Below, one piece after another: positions 32,501 to 40,418 of a stretch of 64,000 nucleotides of DNA. A program made the position numbers and the translations under genes. The notes below the pieces were generated by a model. The model did no database searches, was not told the DNA's origin, and saw only the letters and a program-made list of their open reading frames with translations. Location of the stretch: positions 62,001 to 126,000 of the forward strand of contig NZ_QPNC01000005.1 of the NCBI RefSeq assembly GCF_003386285.1, in the 5' to 3' direction. This DNA comes from Nocardiopsis sp. FIRDI 009 (GTDB taxonomy: Bacteria > Actinomycetota > Actinomycetes > Streptosporangiales > Streptosporangiaceae). Every line of letters begins with the position of its first letter. The stretch's first letter is position 1.

Positions 32501-33469
32501 CGTTCCCTGGCCGAGGACAAGGACCTGGAGCGACTCCGCGCCAAGCTCAAGCCCAGACTCCGGGAGGCGATCTCGGCCGAGGCCAAGGGCGTGGAGAGGA
32601 AGGGCGTCACCTCCTGGGACTTCGGCCCGCTGGAGCGGACCCTGGAACGCAAGGCGCTCGGCCCCAAGGTCAAGGGGTACCCGGCCCTGGTGGACGAGGG
32701 CGACAGCGTGGCGGTGCGGATCTTCGACACCCAGCCCGAGCAGCGCGCCGCCATGTGGGCGGGCACACGCAGACTCCTCCTGCTCACCGTCCCCTCCCCG
32801 GCGCTCGTGGTGAGCAAGGGACTGAACAACCCGGACAAGCTCGCCCTCGCCGACAACCCGCACGGGTCGGTCAAGAAGCTCATGGCCGACTGCGAGTCCG
32901 CCGCCGTCGACCACCTGCTGGCCCGCGAGGGCGGTCCGGTGTGGAACGCCGAGGACTTCGCCAAGCTCGCCGACCGGGTCCGGGCCGACCTGGCCGACGT
33001 CCTGGCCGAGCTGCTCGGCAGGGTGGCCCGCGTCCTCGTGCTGTGGCGCAAGGTGTCCAAGAAGGTCAAGGGCACCACGTCCCTGGCCGTGCTGCCGTCC
33101 CTCAACGACGTGCAGGGTCAGGTGGGCGACCTGGTCTGCGAGGGCTTCGTCACCCGGACCGGCCTGTCCCGTATGGACGATCTGCACCGGTACCTGCGCG
33201 GTGTGGAGTACCGGCTGAACAAGCTGCCGGAGAACCCGCGCCGCGACCAGGTGAACATGGCCAAGGTCGAGCAGATGCGCCAGGCCGTGCACAGGGCGGT
33301 CGGGACGCTCCCGGCCGGGCGCGCCGCCGACGCGGACGTGGTCGAACTGCGGTGGATGCTGGAGGAGTACCGGATCAGCCTGTTCGCGCAGGAGCTGCGG
33401 ACCGCCTACCCGGTGTCGGACAAGCGCATCATGAAGGCCCTGGAGGCGGTCAAGACGGCGCGGGGCTGA
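29522..33469 (+). CDS. hrpA: ATP-dependent RNA helicase HrpA
   Basis: A 1315-residue DEAH-box helicase, full length for HrpA. Motif I GETGSGKTT begins at residue 101, the DEAH box is at 198-201, and SAT (motif III) and QRKGRCGR (motif VI) follow. After the helicase core come the HA2, OB-fold and long HrpA-specific C-terminal DUF3418 regions. The enzyme unwinds RNA and in other bacteria acts in ribosome rescue and mRNA processing. It is a housekeeping gene with even codon use and appears monocistronic, 83 bases before the lactonase gene. The ATG at 29522 has no strong ribosome site. Confidence 0.97.
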   Translation: MSTTTPAPGADTLRSRLRDLMPTDRHRIRRRIDGLAKIRDERRRASVTEQIGRDIDEAALRVDLRREAVPELTYPESLPVSARREDIAEAIRDHQVVIVAGETGSGKTTQLPKICLELGRGVMGTIGHTQPRRLAARTVAERIADEVGTPLGETVGYKVRFTDSSSDSTLVKLMTDGILLAEIQHDRMLRAYDTLIIDEAHERSLNIDFLLGYLKQLLPKRPDLKVVITSATIDPERFSRHFDDAPIVEVSGRTYPVEVRYRPISDEILDPEERNPGGGTDRDQTQAILDAVDELGREAPGDVLVFLSGEREIRDTAEALERKKLPNTEILPLYARLSVAEQKRVWTSHRGRRIVLATNVAETSLTVPGIKYVIDPGTARISRYSHRTKVQRLPIEAISQASANQRKGRCGRVSEGICIRLYSEEDFLSRPEYTDPEILRTNLASVILQMASLGLGDVAAFPFVDGPDHRQIKDGVNLLTELGALHPDPSGKKRRLTPMGRRLAQLPIDPRLGRMVLEAQERDCLAEVLVITSALSIQDPRERPTDRQQQAQAAHARFADKESDFLAFLNLWNHLRDRQRELSGNQFRKLCREEFLNYLRVREWQDIHGQLKQVLRSMGVEVPRLREEAVDTRSVHMSLLAGLLSHVGLKDPDKHEYLGGRGARFAIFPGSSLFKKQPRFVMAAELVETSKLWGRMVGRIEPEWAEELAGDIVKRNYSEPHWERKRGAVMAFERVTLYGVPIVVQRKVQYGRIDPVLSRELFIRRALVEGDWDTRHHFFHDNRRLLEEVEDLEHRARRRDIVVDDETLFAFYDRRIPEHVVSAAHFDSWWKKERRTNPTLLDFTRDELINDGAGEVSEDDYPDVWRQGPFTFPLTYQFEPGSAADGVTAHIPLKVLNQVEAEGFDWQIPGLRDELVTALIRSLPKPLRRNFVPVPDHAARALAGLVPYQGSLVDALADELTRMAGEKVPASAFQLDRVPDHLRITFRAVDGRNRSLAEDKDLERLRAKLKPRLREAISAEAKGVERKGVTSWDFGPLERTLERKALGPKVKGYPALVDEGDSVAVRIFDTQPEQRAAMWAGTRRLLLLTVPSPALVVSKGLNNPDKLALADNPHGSVKKLMADCESAAVDHLLAREGGPVWNAEDFAKLADRVRADLADVLAELLGRVARVLVLWRKVSKKVKGTTSLAVLPSLNDVQGQVGDLVCEGFVTRTGLSRMDDLHRYLRGVEYRLNKLPENPRRDQVNMAKVEQMRQAVHRAVGTLPAGRAADADVVELRWMLEEYRISLFAQELRTAYPVSDKRIMKALEAVKTARG

Positions 33470-33552
33470 CGGGCACCCTCACTGAAAACATCCCTTCCAG
33501 TACTCGATAGCATGCGCCCGACGGATCGACGCGCGGGAAACGAGGTTGCTCG

Positions 33553-34644
33553 GTGGACAAGCGGTGGCGTCTCCTCCTCGTGGGTACCTACACCCCCGAC
33601 TCCGATCCGCCCGGCAAGGGTGAGGGCGTCCACCGGGTCTGGTTCGACCCGGTCACGGGCGAGCTGATCGACGGCGGGGTGGCCGCGCGCACGCCCGGCC
33701 CCTCCTTCCTGGCGCTCAACACCCGTCACGAGGCCGCCGAGGGGTACGCGGTCTACGCGGTCAACGAGCGCGCCCAGGGTACGGTCACCGCCTTCCGGGT
33801 GTCGGGCGAGGCCACGCTCGCCGAGACGGGCTCCGTGCCCTCGGGTGGCGGGTCGCCGTGCCACGTGCTCGCGCGGGGCTCGGAACTCGCGGTGAGCAAC
33901 TACGCCGACGGCGTCGTGGTCCTCCACGACCTGTCGCCGGACGGCTCGCTCGGGAAGCGCACGGCGCGGTTCGCGCACCGTGGCGGCGGCCCGGTCGCCG
34001 ACCGCCAGGAGGGGCCGCACGCGCACAGCGCGGCACGGGTGGGCGATCACGTGCTGGTGGCCGACCTCGGTACCGACGAGCTGCGCGTGTACTCGCGGGA
34101 GGGTGCCGCCGGGGCCGTCGGGATGCCGCCGGGTACCGGCCCCCGGCACATGGCGGCTGACCCTTCGGGCACCCACGTCTACGTGTCCGGCGAGCTGGAC
34201 TCGCGGGTGCACGTCGTGCGGTGGGACCCGACCACGGGCACGGGTGAGCACGTCGGGTCGGTCCCCGCCACCGCCGAGGAGTCCGCCGGGACCAACTTCC
34301 CGGCCGAGATCGCTGTGCACGGCGATCGCGTGTACGTGTCCAACCGGGGCGCGGACGTGCTGTCCACCTTCGCCGTCCGTGGCGGGGGCGCCCGTGTGGA
34401 GCACCTGGCCGACACGCCGGTGGGCGCGTGGCCGCGCCACTTCACCGTCGTGCGCGGCCACCACGGCGATCCCGACCACATCGTGGCCGCCGCCCAGAAC
34501 GGGGACGAGCTCATGTCGCTGCGGGTGGATCCCCGGACCGGGATCCCCGGGGACACGGGTCGCCGCCTGGCGGTTCCCGACCCGGTCTGCGTGCTCCCCG
34601 TTCCGATCAAGCGCGTCCGGCGGGCCGAAGGCCAGGACGTGTAG
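33553..34644 (+). CDS. Lactonase-family beta-propeller protein (6-phosphogluconolactonase-like)
   Basis: A 363-residue seven-bladed propeller of the YbhE/lactonase family. Family landmarks visible are LLVGTYT at the start, SFLALN, GGGSPCHV, EGPHAHS near the centre, and the AEIAVHGDRVYVSNRG blade. Founding members hydrolyse 6-phosphogluconolactone in the pentose phosphate pathway, but the family is broader and the substrate here is inferred. There is no signal peptide. GTG 33553 was chosen with GAGG upstream. A weak TAGCAT minus-10-like element sits at 33508-33513, suggesting its own promoter rather than co-transcription with hrpA. Confidence 0.88.
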   Translation: MDKRWRLLLVGTYTPDSDPPGKGEGVHRVWFDPVTGELIDGGVAARTPGPSFLALNTRHEAAEGYAVYAVNERAQGTVTAFRVSGEATLAETGSVPSGGGSPCHVLARGSELAVSNYADGVVVLHDLSPDGSLGKRTARFAHRGGGPVADRQEGPHAHSAARVGDHVLVADLGTDELRVYSREGAAGAVGMPPGTGPRHMAADPSGTHVYVSGELDSRVHVVRWDPTTGTGEHVGSVPATAEESAGTNFPAEIAVHGDRVYVSNRGADVLSTFAVRGGGARVEHLADTPVGAWPRHFTVVRGHHGDPDHIVAAAQNGDELMSLRVDPRTGIPGDTGRRLAVPDPVCVLPVPIKRVRRAEGQDV

Positions 34645-34745
34645 CGGCTTTCGCGGGTGTCCTCCTCCGGTGAACCGGGGCCGCCTCTGGGGCGGTTCCG
34701 TGGCTCGGCCTCCGTGGCGTTCCGTGGGGTATGCGGCTTTTTCGC

Positions 34746-34751
34746 TACTAT
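34746..34751 (+). promoter_or_regulatory. Minus-10 element for a leaderless transcript
   Basis: TACTAT lies seven bases before the ATG at 34758, so transcription would start at or next to the initiation codon. No ribosome site precedes that ATG, which supports leaderless translation. A clear minus-35 element is not visible. Confidence 0.5.
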
Positions 34752-34757
34752 GTGTAC

Positions 34758-36029
34758 ATGCTTAAACACGAAAAGCGATCAAGGCGGTTGTCCACCCGCC
34801 GTTCCCTGGTCACCGCCGCGTCGCTGGTGCTGGCTGCGGGCGCCATCTCGGCGGCGCCGGGCTTCCAGGGCTGGTGGCCCGCGTCCCACGCCGTCGGCGC
34901 CGTCACGGTCAACCCCGTCGCGCCCGCACGCGGCTTCAACGCCATATCCGAGGGCGACACCTACCTGTCCGGCACCGAGTCCGAGGGGCCGATCGCGGTC
35001 GGCGGCGACCTGTCGTTCGGATCGCAGTACAGGGTGCGCATCCACGAGGAGGGGACCGTCCAGGGCGCGGGGGAGACGAACCCGGTGGCGCTGCTGGTGC
35101 GCGGCGGACTGGACTTCGCCGCCAGCGGGCCCACCGCCGAACTCAGCGTCCCCACGAGCGGCTACGTCAAGATCGGCTCGCTGGACAACGCCGAGGTGCA
35201 CACCACCGACCCCAACGGAGCCCAGGTCAACACCCGGATCACCCCGGAGGGGACCGGTTACGACGGCACGCCGCGGGTCCAGCTGAGCACCCAGCAGCCT
35301 GCGGCCTCGGTCGGCGCCGACACCGGCCTCATCGACTTCGACCAGGCCTTCGCCGATTTCCGTTCCTATTCCTCGGGACTCTCCGCGTGCGTCACCACGG
35401 TCCGCCTGACCGACGCCAACGGTGACGTCGAGTACGCCCCGAACGACATCCCGTCCGGCGCCGACGTGCACGTCCACCTCACGCCGGGAGAGCAGAACGT
35501 CCTCAACATCACCGGGGAGACCTTCAACTCCCTGGCCCAGCTCACCTTCGACGACCCGCCGACCGCGGACACACCGCTGATCATCAACGTCGACACCTCG
35601 GGTACGGGTGGCGTCTTCACCTGGGAGGGGCCGACCCCGGCCGGAGCGAGCGGGGCGACCGCTCCCTACACGCTGTGGAACTTCAGCGGGGCCACGGCGG
35701 TCACGATCCCCCAGGGCGTCGACACCGTCGAGGGCACCGTCTACGCCCCGGACGCCGACGTCGCACACTACTCGGCCGCCAACATCGAGGGCACCGTGGT
35801 CGCCGCGACCTTCACCCAGGACCTGGGGGGCTCCCCTGCGGCCATGCGTCTGCTGGAACTGCACTACCACCCGTTCGACACCGAGGTGACCACCTGCGAC
35901 GCGGTCGGTGGACCCACGCCGACGCCGTCCCCGACGGAGTCGCCGAGCCCGGAGCCGAGTCCCACCCCGTCGCCGAGTCCGGAACCGTCACCGACGCCCT
36001 CGCCGACGTATCCCTACTACCGTCGGTGA
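34758..36029 (+). CDS. Secreted choice-of-anchor-A family protein
   Basis: A 423-residue exported protein. A signal peptide occupies the first 35-45 residues (basic KHEKRSRR, then a hydrophobic AASLVLAAGAISAAP). The choice-of-anchor A domain covers most of the remainder, with PARGFNAISEGD, SEGPIAVGGDL, FTWEGPTP and VEGTVYAPDADV landmarks typical of these collagen-binding-like surface proteins. The last 40 residues are a Pro/Thr/Ser/Glu spacer that ends in YPYYRR. There is no LPXTG sorting signal or membrane anchor, so the protein may be truly secreted or bound non-covalently. I chose ATG 34758; an in-frame ATG at 34731 would place non-polar aromatic residues before the basic stretch. Confidence 0.88.
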   Translation: MLKHEKRSRRLSTRRSLVTAASLVLAAGAISAAPGFQGWWPASHAVGAVTVNPVAPARGFNAISEGDTYLSGTESEGPIAVGGDLSFGSQYRVRIHEEGTVQGAGETNPVALLVRGGLDFAASGPTAELSVPTSGYVKIGSLDNAEVHTTDPNGAQVNTRITPEGTGYDGTPRVQLSTQQPAASVGADTGLIDFDQAFADFRSYSSGLSACVTTVRLTDANGDVEYAPNDIPSGADVHVHLTPGEQNVLNITGETFNSLAQLTFDDPPTADTPLIINVDTSGTGGVFTWEGPTPAGASGATAPYTLWNFSGATAVTIPQGVDTVEGTVYAPDADVAHYSAANIEGTVVAATFTQDLGGSPAAMRLLELHYHPFDTEVTTCDAVGGPTPTPSPTESPSPEPSPTPSPSPEPSPTPSPTYPYYRR

Positions 36030-36038
36030 CGATCGCCC

Positions 36039-36067
36039 TCCTGTGCCCCCGACCGGGCGGCACAGGA
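36039..36067 (+). terminator. Hairpin terminator after the secreted protein
   Basis: A perfect 9-bp stem (TCCTGTGCC with its complement) plus inner GC pairs, ten bases after the stop codon. Confidence 0.7.
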
Positions 36068-36167
36068 CGGGCGCCGGTCGCTCCGGCGGGTTCCGCCGAA
36101 GCCGGGGGTGTCGCCGTCCGCTCAGCCTCTCACCAAGAGTGACGCGCGTCTCAGTCGGACCCCCACA

Positions 36168-36201
36168 AGGCCGGGGCACACGCTTCTGTGCGCCCCGGCC
36201 T
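36168..36201 (+). terminator. Second GC-rich hairpin upstream of bioY
   Basis: A 14-bp stem with one mismatch and a 6-base loop (arms begin AGGCCGGGGC). It stands between the first terminator and bioY, so it could be a back-up terminator or part of the bioY leader. Confidence 0.6.
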
Positions 36202-36273
36202 ACACCAGCGAACTGGGCATATCGGACAATGGTGGTGATCCATGACCGACGACCTCCCCGAGGGGAACCCCGC

Positions 36274-36888
36274 ATGTCCACCCCCACGACCACACACGTC
36301 CGCTACAAGGGTCTGACCGCCCGCGACCTGTCGCTCATCGCCGTCTTCGCCGCCCTCATCGCGGCCCTGAGCGTCTCCGTGGCCATCCCCATCCCCTTCT
36401 CCCCCGTGCCGATCACCCTCCAGACCCTCGGCATCATGCTCACCCCCACCCTCCTGGGCTGGAAGCGCGGCACCCTCGCCGTCGCCGCCTTCCTCGCCCT
36501 CGGTCTGGCCGGGCTCCCGCTCTTCGCGGGCGGTCGCGGCGGTCTGGCCGTCCTGGCCGGCCCCTCCGCCGGGTTCATCGTCAGCTGGACCCTCGCCGCC
36601 CTCGTCATCGGCGTCCTCACCGACCTCATGATCCGCGGAGGGAAGTACTCCTTCTGGAAGGGCCTGGGGATCAACCTGGTCGGCGGCATCCTGGTCATCT
36701 ACGCGATCGGCGTGCCGTGGATGGCCCTCGCCCTCGGCGACGGCGTCCTGGCCGCCGGGTACTCGATGCTCGCCTACCTGCCCGGCGACGCGGTCAAGGC
36801 GGTGGTCACCGCGCTCATCGCCACCGCGGTCTACCGCGCCTACCCGATCCCGCCCGCCGGGCGCCCGGTGCTCGAAGAGGTCGCCTGA
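36274..36888 (+). CDS. bioY: Biotin ECF transporter substrate-binding component BioY
   Basis: A 204-residue integral membrane protein with about six hydrophobic helices. It is the S-component that captures biotin for the energy-coupling-factor transporter. BioY landmarks are PIPFSPVPITLQTLG near residue 30, the GLPLFAGGRGG loop and the PGDAVKAVVTA C-terminal segment. ATG 36274 follows GAGGGGAA. The gene is the first of a tightly packed bioY-bioM-bioN unit; its stop overlaps the next start by one base. A longer start at 36229 is possible but lacks a ribosome site. Confidence 0.95.
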   Translation: MSTPTTTHVRYKGLTARDLSLIAVFAALIAALSVSVAIPIPFSPVPITLQTLGIMLTPTLLGWKRGTLAVAAFLALGLAGLPLFAGGRGGLAVLAGPSAGFIVSWTLAALVIGVLTDLMIRGGKYSFWKGLGINLVGGILVIYAIGVPWMALALGDGVLAAGYSMLAYLPGDAVKAVVTALIATAVYRAYPIPPAGRPVLEEVA

Positions 36889-37589
36889 TGCTCCGACTGG
36901 AGGGGGTGTCCCACTCCTACGCCGGCCGCGCGGTGCTGCGCGACGTCACCCTCGATCTCGCCGAGTACCGCATCGGCGTGATCGGGGCCAACGGGTCCGG
37001 CAAGTCCACGCTCGCCCGCACCCTCAACGGCCTCGTCGTCCCGGACACGGGCACGGTGTCCCTGGGGGAGTGGAACACCCGCCGGCACGCCCAGCAGATC
37101 CGCCGCCAGGTGGGGTTCGTCTTCTCGGACGCGGCCAACCAGATCATCATGCCGACGGTCGCCGAGGACGTGGCGATCGGGCTGAGCTTCGGATGGATGA
37201 AGGCCGAGGAGATCGCGCGCCGGGTCGACGCGATCCTGGAGCGGTTCGGCCTGGACGGGCACCGCGACCATCCCGGGCACCTGCTCTCGGGCGGCCAGAA
37301 GCAGCTCCTGGCCCTGGCCTCGGTCCTGGTCACCGAACCCGCCGTGCTGGTCTGCGACGAGCCCACCACCCTGCTCGACCTGCGCAACACCCGGATGGTG
37401 CGCCGCGTCCTGGACTCCGTCGTCCAGCAGGTCATCCTGTTCACCCACGACCTGGACCTGATCGCCGACTACGAGCGCGTGCTCGTCATCGACGAGGGCC
37501 GCGTGGTCTTCGACGGCGTGCCGGGAGAGGCGGTGCCCTTCTACACCGACCTGATGGAGCGGACGGAACGGGAGGGGACCGACCGGTGA
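36888..37589 (+). CDS. bioM: Biotin ECF transporter ATPase BioM
   Basis: A 233-residue ABC ATPase energising biotin uptake. Walker A GANGSGKST is near residue 35, the signature LSGGQKQ follows, and Walker B is VLVCDEPT with the switch His in FTHD. Its start overlaps the bioY stop (TGATG) and its stop overlaps the bioN GTG (GTGA), so the three genes are translationally coupled. The length is standard for an EcfA-type subunit; a single ATPase as homodimer is usual for BioMNY. Confidence 0.95.
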   Translation: MLRLEGVSHSYAGRAVLRDVTLDLAEYRIGVIGANGSGKSTLARTLNGLVVPDTGTVSLGEWNTRRHAQQIRRQVGFVFSDAANQIIMPTVAEDVAIGLSFGWMKAEEIARRVDAILERFGLDGHRDHPGHLLSGGQKQLLALASVLVTEPAVLVCDEPTTLLDLRNTRMVRRVLDSVVQQVILFTHDLDLIADYERVLVIDEGRVVFDGVPGEAVPFYTDLMERTEREGTDR

Positions 37590-38200
37590 TCGGCCTGTAC
37601 GTGCCGGGGTCGGGGCCGCTGCACCGGGTTCCGGCCGGGCCCAAGCTGCTGGCCCTGCTGGTCGTCGGCGCCGCCCTGATCGTGGCGGCCCACCACTGGC
37701 TGGCGGTCGGTGTGCTGGTCGGCGCACTGGTGCTCTACCCGGTGGTCGGCCTGTCCCCGCGCCACGCCCTGGCGGCGCTGCGCGTGCTGTGGCCGTTCCT
37801 GCTGGCGATCGGGGTGTCCCAGACGCTGTTCGGGGACTGGCAGACGGCTCTGCGGCTCTGCGCCCAGCTGGCCGCCCTCGTCCTGCTCGCCAACGCCGTC
37901 ACCCTCACCACGCGGGTCCGCGAGATGCTCGATCTCTTCACGCGCCTGGCGCGTCCACTGGCCCGGGTGGGCGTCAACCCCGACCGCGTCGCCCTGGTCC
38001 TGGCGCTGACCATCCGCTCCGTGCCGATGGTCCAGGCGGCGTGGCGGTCCGCCCAGGAGAGCTACCGGGCCCGGAACCTGTCCGGCCGTCCCCACCTGCT
38101 CGTGGTGCCGATGATCGTCCAGCTGCTCAGGATGGCCGACGCGACCGGCGAGGCGCTCGTGGCACGCGGCATCGACGAGGAGACGCGCCGCCAGGGGTGA
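37586..38200 (+). CDS. bioN: Biotin ECF transporter transmembrane component BioN
   Basis: A 204-residue EcfT-type membrane protein that couples BioM to BioY. Hydrophobic helices lie at about residues 22-60, 68-78 and 88-105. The ARG coupling motif is present in SYRARNLSG near residue 158 and again at VARGID near the C-terminus, the two Ala-Arg-Gly-type motifs that contact the ATPases. GTG 37586 overlaps the bioM stop by four bases. No terminator is obvious after the gene. Confidence 0.94.
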   Translation: MIGLYVPGSGPLHRVPAGPKLLALLVVGAALIVAAHHWLAVGVLVGALVLYPVVGLSPRHALAALRVLWPFLLAIGVSQTLFGDWQTALRLCAQLAALVLLANAVTLTTRVREMLDLFTRLARPLARVGVNPDRVALVLALTIRSVPMVQAAWRSAQESYRARNLSGRPHLLVVPMIVQLLRMADATGEALVARGIDEETRRQG

Positions 38201-38242
38201 CCGGGAGCCGCACGTTCCGAAACGTGGCCGTGTCCGGTCATA

Positions 38243-38257
38243 CCGATTCAATATCGG
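38243..38257. promoter_or_regulatory. Small palindrome upstream of the serine hydrolase
   Basis: CCGAT-N5-ATCGG lies in a short A+T-richer stretch 77 bases before the hydrolase start. It may be an operator; no regulator can be named. Confidence 0.3.
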
Positions 38258-38333
38258 CTAAGTCCGGTGTCCACCTGTGGGTAGATAATGGGCAAAACAG
38301 CCTATTCCTCCCAGTCAATGGACCGGTGATAGC

Positions 38334-39323
38334 GTGCCCCGGTGCCCTCCAGCCGACTCGCGCACCTGGCCGTACGCGCTCGCCGCGGTCACGGTGGCCG
38401 TGGCCCTCGCCCTGTCGGGTTCGGGTTCCGCCGCGCGTGGGGACCCCGCTCCGGCCCACCTCGGCGCCGTGGTCACCGAGGACATCGGGCCCCTCTCGGC
38501 GCCGGCACCGCGGGACGCCCCGCAACCCGTGGCGGGGAGCGCCGTGCTCACCCCCGAACGACGCGAGGAGCTCTCCGAACGGGTCGCGGCGATCATCGAG
38601 GAACACGGTGTGCGGTGCGCCATCGCCGTGCAGGACCTGCGTACGGGAACCACCTTCAGCCACGCCGCGCACGAACGGTTCCCCACGGCCAGCACCGTCA
38701 AGCTGACCATCCTCACCATGCTGCTCCTCCGCGCCGACGAGCGGGGGACCGGGTTGACCGCCTCCGAGTACGCCCGGGCGGAGCGGATGATCCGCTACAG
38801 CGACAACGGGGTCACCGACGGCCTCTACGCGCGCCTCGGCTTCACCGAGGGCTTCGAGGAAGGGGCCCGAACGCTCGGCTTCACGGAGACCGAACCGCAC
38901 CCGCGCGGCGTGTGGGGAGCCACCCGCACCACCGCCTCCGACCAGATCCGCCTGCTGCGCGCCCTGTACACGGACACGAGCCCGCTCGCCGAGGAGGACC
39001 GCGCGTACGTGCGCGGTCTCATGGAGTCCGTCGCCCCCGAACAGGCGTGGGGGATCAGCGCCGCGGCCGGACCAGGCGACACGGTGGGGCTCAAGAACGG
39101 CTGGGTCCCGCGTCAGAGCAACGGCGGGCTGTGGAACATCAACAGCGTCGGCTACGTGGCGGGACCCGACCGCGAGTACCTCATCGCGGTGCTCTCCGAT
39201 GATCATCCCGGCTACGTCGGCGGGGTCGACCTGGTCGAGGAGCTGGTGTCCGTGGTGATCGGGGAGATCGAGTCCCCCGGGGGCCGGACGGCACCCGGGG
39301 GGGTGGGGGCGACCCTCAGGTGA
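38334..39323 (+). CDS. Secreted serine hydrolase of the class A beta-lactamase fold
   Basis: A 329-residue exported protein. The N-terminus has a hydrophobic export segment (YALAAVTVAVALALSGSGSA, about residues 14-33). The penicillin-recognition motifs are in order: SxxK as S120-T-V-K123, SDN at 156-158, and KNG at 254-256 in place of KTG. The motif order and spacing fit class A beta-lactamase relatives. The altered third motif and the absence of a clear omega-loop ExxxN make true beta-lactamase activity uncertain; a peptidoglycan-related or uncharacterised hydrolase is as likely. GTG 38334 was chosen because it gives a full signal sequence. Confidence 0.82.
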   Translation: MPRCPPADSRTWPYALAAVTVAVALALSGSGSAARGDPAPAHLGAVVTEDIGPLSAPAPRDAPQPVAGSAVLTPERREELSERVAAIIEEHGVRCAIAVQDLRTGTTFSHAAHERFPTASTVKLTILTMLLLRADERGTGLTASEYARAERMIRYSDNGVTDGLYARLGFTEGFEEGARTLGFTETEPHPRGVWGATRTTASDQIRLLRALYTDTSPLAEEDRAYVRGLMESVAPEQAWGISAAAGPGDTVGLKNGWVPRQSNGGLWNINSVGYVAGPDREYLIAVLSDDHPGYVGGVDLVEELVSVVIGEIESPGGRTAPGGVGATLR

Positions 39324-39348
39324 GGCGCCTGCGGGCCGACGTCAGTCG

Positions 39349-39387
39349 AGCGGCCCGCCGCTGGTGCACTGTTCGCTGACCTGGATG
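39349..39387 (+). repeat. Dispersed 39-bp repeat, copy A
   Basis: A GC-rich head (CGGCCCGCCG) is followed by a GTGCACT-like core and a CTGACCTGG tail. It aligns without gaps to copies at 40310 and 40367. It lies 26 bases after the serine hydrolase stop, on the left of the toxin-antitoxin pair. Confidence 0.7.
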
Positions 39388-39570
39388 TGTCGCGGCCGAA
39401 CACGGTTACAGCGCCTATGCTTCAGCCCTCGACGGAACTGCGGGGGCTTACCGCCGCCCTCGGGTACCGCTGACCTGCCCCCGACGGATCCAGGGATTCT
39501 GCGAGGAGAGTGTGACCGCGGGTGATCGGACGCTAGTGTTGGCGCAGTTCTGACACGGCGGGAGCCCAGG

Positions 39571-39936
39571 GTGCGTGAACTGCACGACTTCGAGATAGAG
39601 CCAGAGGTACGTGACTGGCTTGACAGTCTGAGCGACAGTGACTTCAAGCGCGTGGACGAGGTGGCCGGAATGCTGGCCGAGCGGGGGCCCGGACTGGGTG
39701 GTCCCTGGTCAGACCATCTGGAGGGACCGGTATGGGAGCTGCGCCTTCGATTGCGAGGAGTGGCCGCCCGTGTAACGTACTGGTGCAGGCCGGACGGCAG
39801 GATCGTGCTGCTCACAGTCTTTCGCAAAACGAAACAGCATGATCAACGGCAGATCGACAGAGCTGTCCGGGCGCAGAAGACCTGCGCTGACGAGCATGAC
39901 GGGCCGGTCGTTGAGAGCTACGAGAGGCGGGTGTGA
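39571..39936 (+). CDS. RelE/HigB-type toxin
   Basis: A 121-residue protein of the phage-derived Gp49-like/HigB toxin family, ribosome-dependent mRNA interferases. Landmarks are the N-terminal VRDWLDSLSDSDFKRV helices, the GPVWELRLRLRGVAARVTYW beta core and the VFRKTKQHDQRQIDRA C-terminal helix. These are close to HigB proteins, whose genes precede the antitoxin, as here. GTG 39571 starts it. The stop overlaps the antitoxin ATG by one base. Base composition is visibly lower in G+C than in flanking genes, suggesting recent acquisition. Confidence 0.85.
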   Translation: MRELHDFEIEPEVRDWLDSLSDSDFKRVDEVAGMLAERGPGLGGPWSDHLEGPVWELRLRLRGVAARVTYWCRPDGRIVLLTVFRKTKQHDQRQIDRAVRAQKTCADEHDGPVVESYERRV

Positions 39937-40244
39937 TGACTGGTTACCACACGCGTTGGGTGCGTCCGGATCCTTGGCCCGAAGACCCGGAGCGGATCGC
40001 GATCCGGGAGGCCCTTGCCTTCGGCAAGGCACTGTATGACCGGCGGACGACTCTGGGACTCTCCGTCGAGGAACTGGCTGACAGGGCGGCCATGACCGTC
40101 GACGAAGTCGAGTGCATCGAGGAGGGCGGTACCGCTCCGACCGTTGCCCTGCTGCGCCGACTCGCGGCAGCGCTCAACGCGGATGTCAGGCTGAGGGCCG
40201 GACACGACATCGACTCGGTCTGGTTCGAGCCGCACGCGGCCTGA
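39936..40244 (+). CDS. XRE-family antitoxin
   Basis: A 102-residue helix-turn-helix protein, partner of the preceding toxin. The HTH covers about residues 39-75 (LSVEELADRAAMTVDEVECIEEGGTAPTVALLRRLAAAL). Antitoxins of this type bind the toxin and autorepress the operon. ATG 39936 overlaps the toxin stop (TGATG). The short C-terminal tail DIDSVWFEPHAA resembles other HigA-like proteins of actinomycetes. Confidence 0.88.
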   Translation: MTGYHTRWVRPDPWPEDPERIAIREALAFGKALYDRRTTLGLSVEELADRAAMTVDEVECIEEGGTAPTVALLRRLAAALNADVRLRAGHDIDSVWFEPHAA

Positions 40245-40309
40245 CACATTCGGGACAAGCCAGGGAAGTGGGAGGGATACTGAACCCCTCCCACTCGGCT
40301 TTCAAGCCG

Positions 40310-40348
40310 CACGGCCCGCCGCTGACGCACTATGTGCTAACCGAACGG
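40310..40348 (+). repeat. Dispersed 39-bp repeat, copy B
   Basis: Second copy of the repeat at 39349, with head CGGCCCGCCGCTG and core GCACTATGTGCTAACC. It starts 66 bases after the antitoxin stop. Confidence 0.75.
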
Positions 40349-40366
40349 CTGTACTCTCCTCATGAG

Positions 40367-40405
40367 AGCGGCCCGCCGGTTGTGCACTATGTACTAACCT
40401 GGCGG
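40367..40405 (+). repeat. Dispersed 39-bp repeat, copy C
   Basis: Third copy, 57 bases after copy B. The head is CGGCCCGCCG and the core TGCACTATGTACTAACC. Copies B and C are the closest pair; copy A has diverged in the core. Confidence 0.75.
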
Positions 40406-40417
40406 CTCCCTGGTTAG
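40394..40417. terminator. Weak hairpin between convergent genes
   Basis: CTAACC at the end of repeat C pairs with GGTTAG across a 12-base loop, immediately beyond the fabG stop. It could end transcription from either side, but the stem is only 6 bp. Confidence 0.35.
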
Positions 40418-40418
40418 G

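Noticed and set aside
29504..33292. 1262-codon minus-strand frame opposite hrpA
   Set aside because: Exact antisense of a well-conserved helicase; composition typical of a shadow frame.
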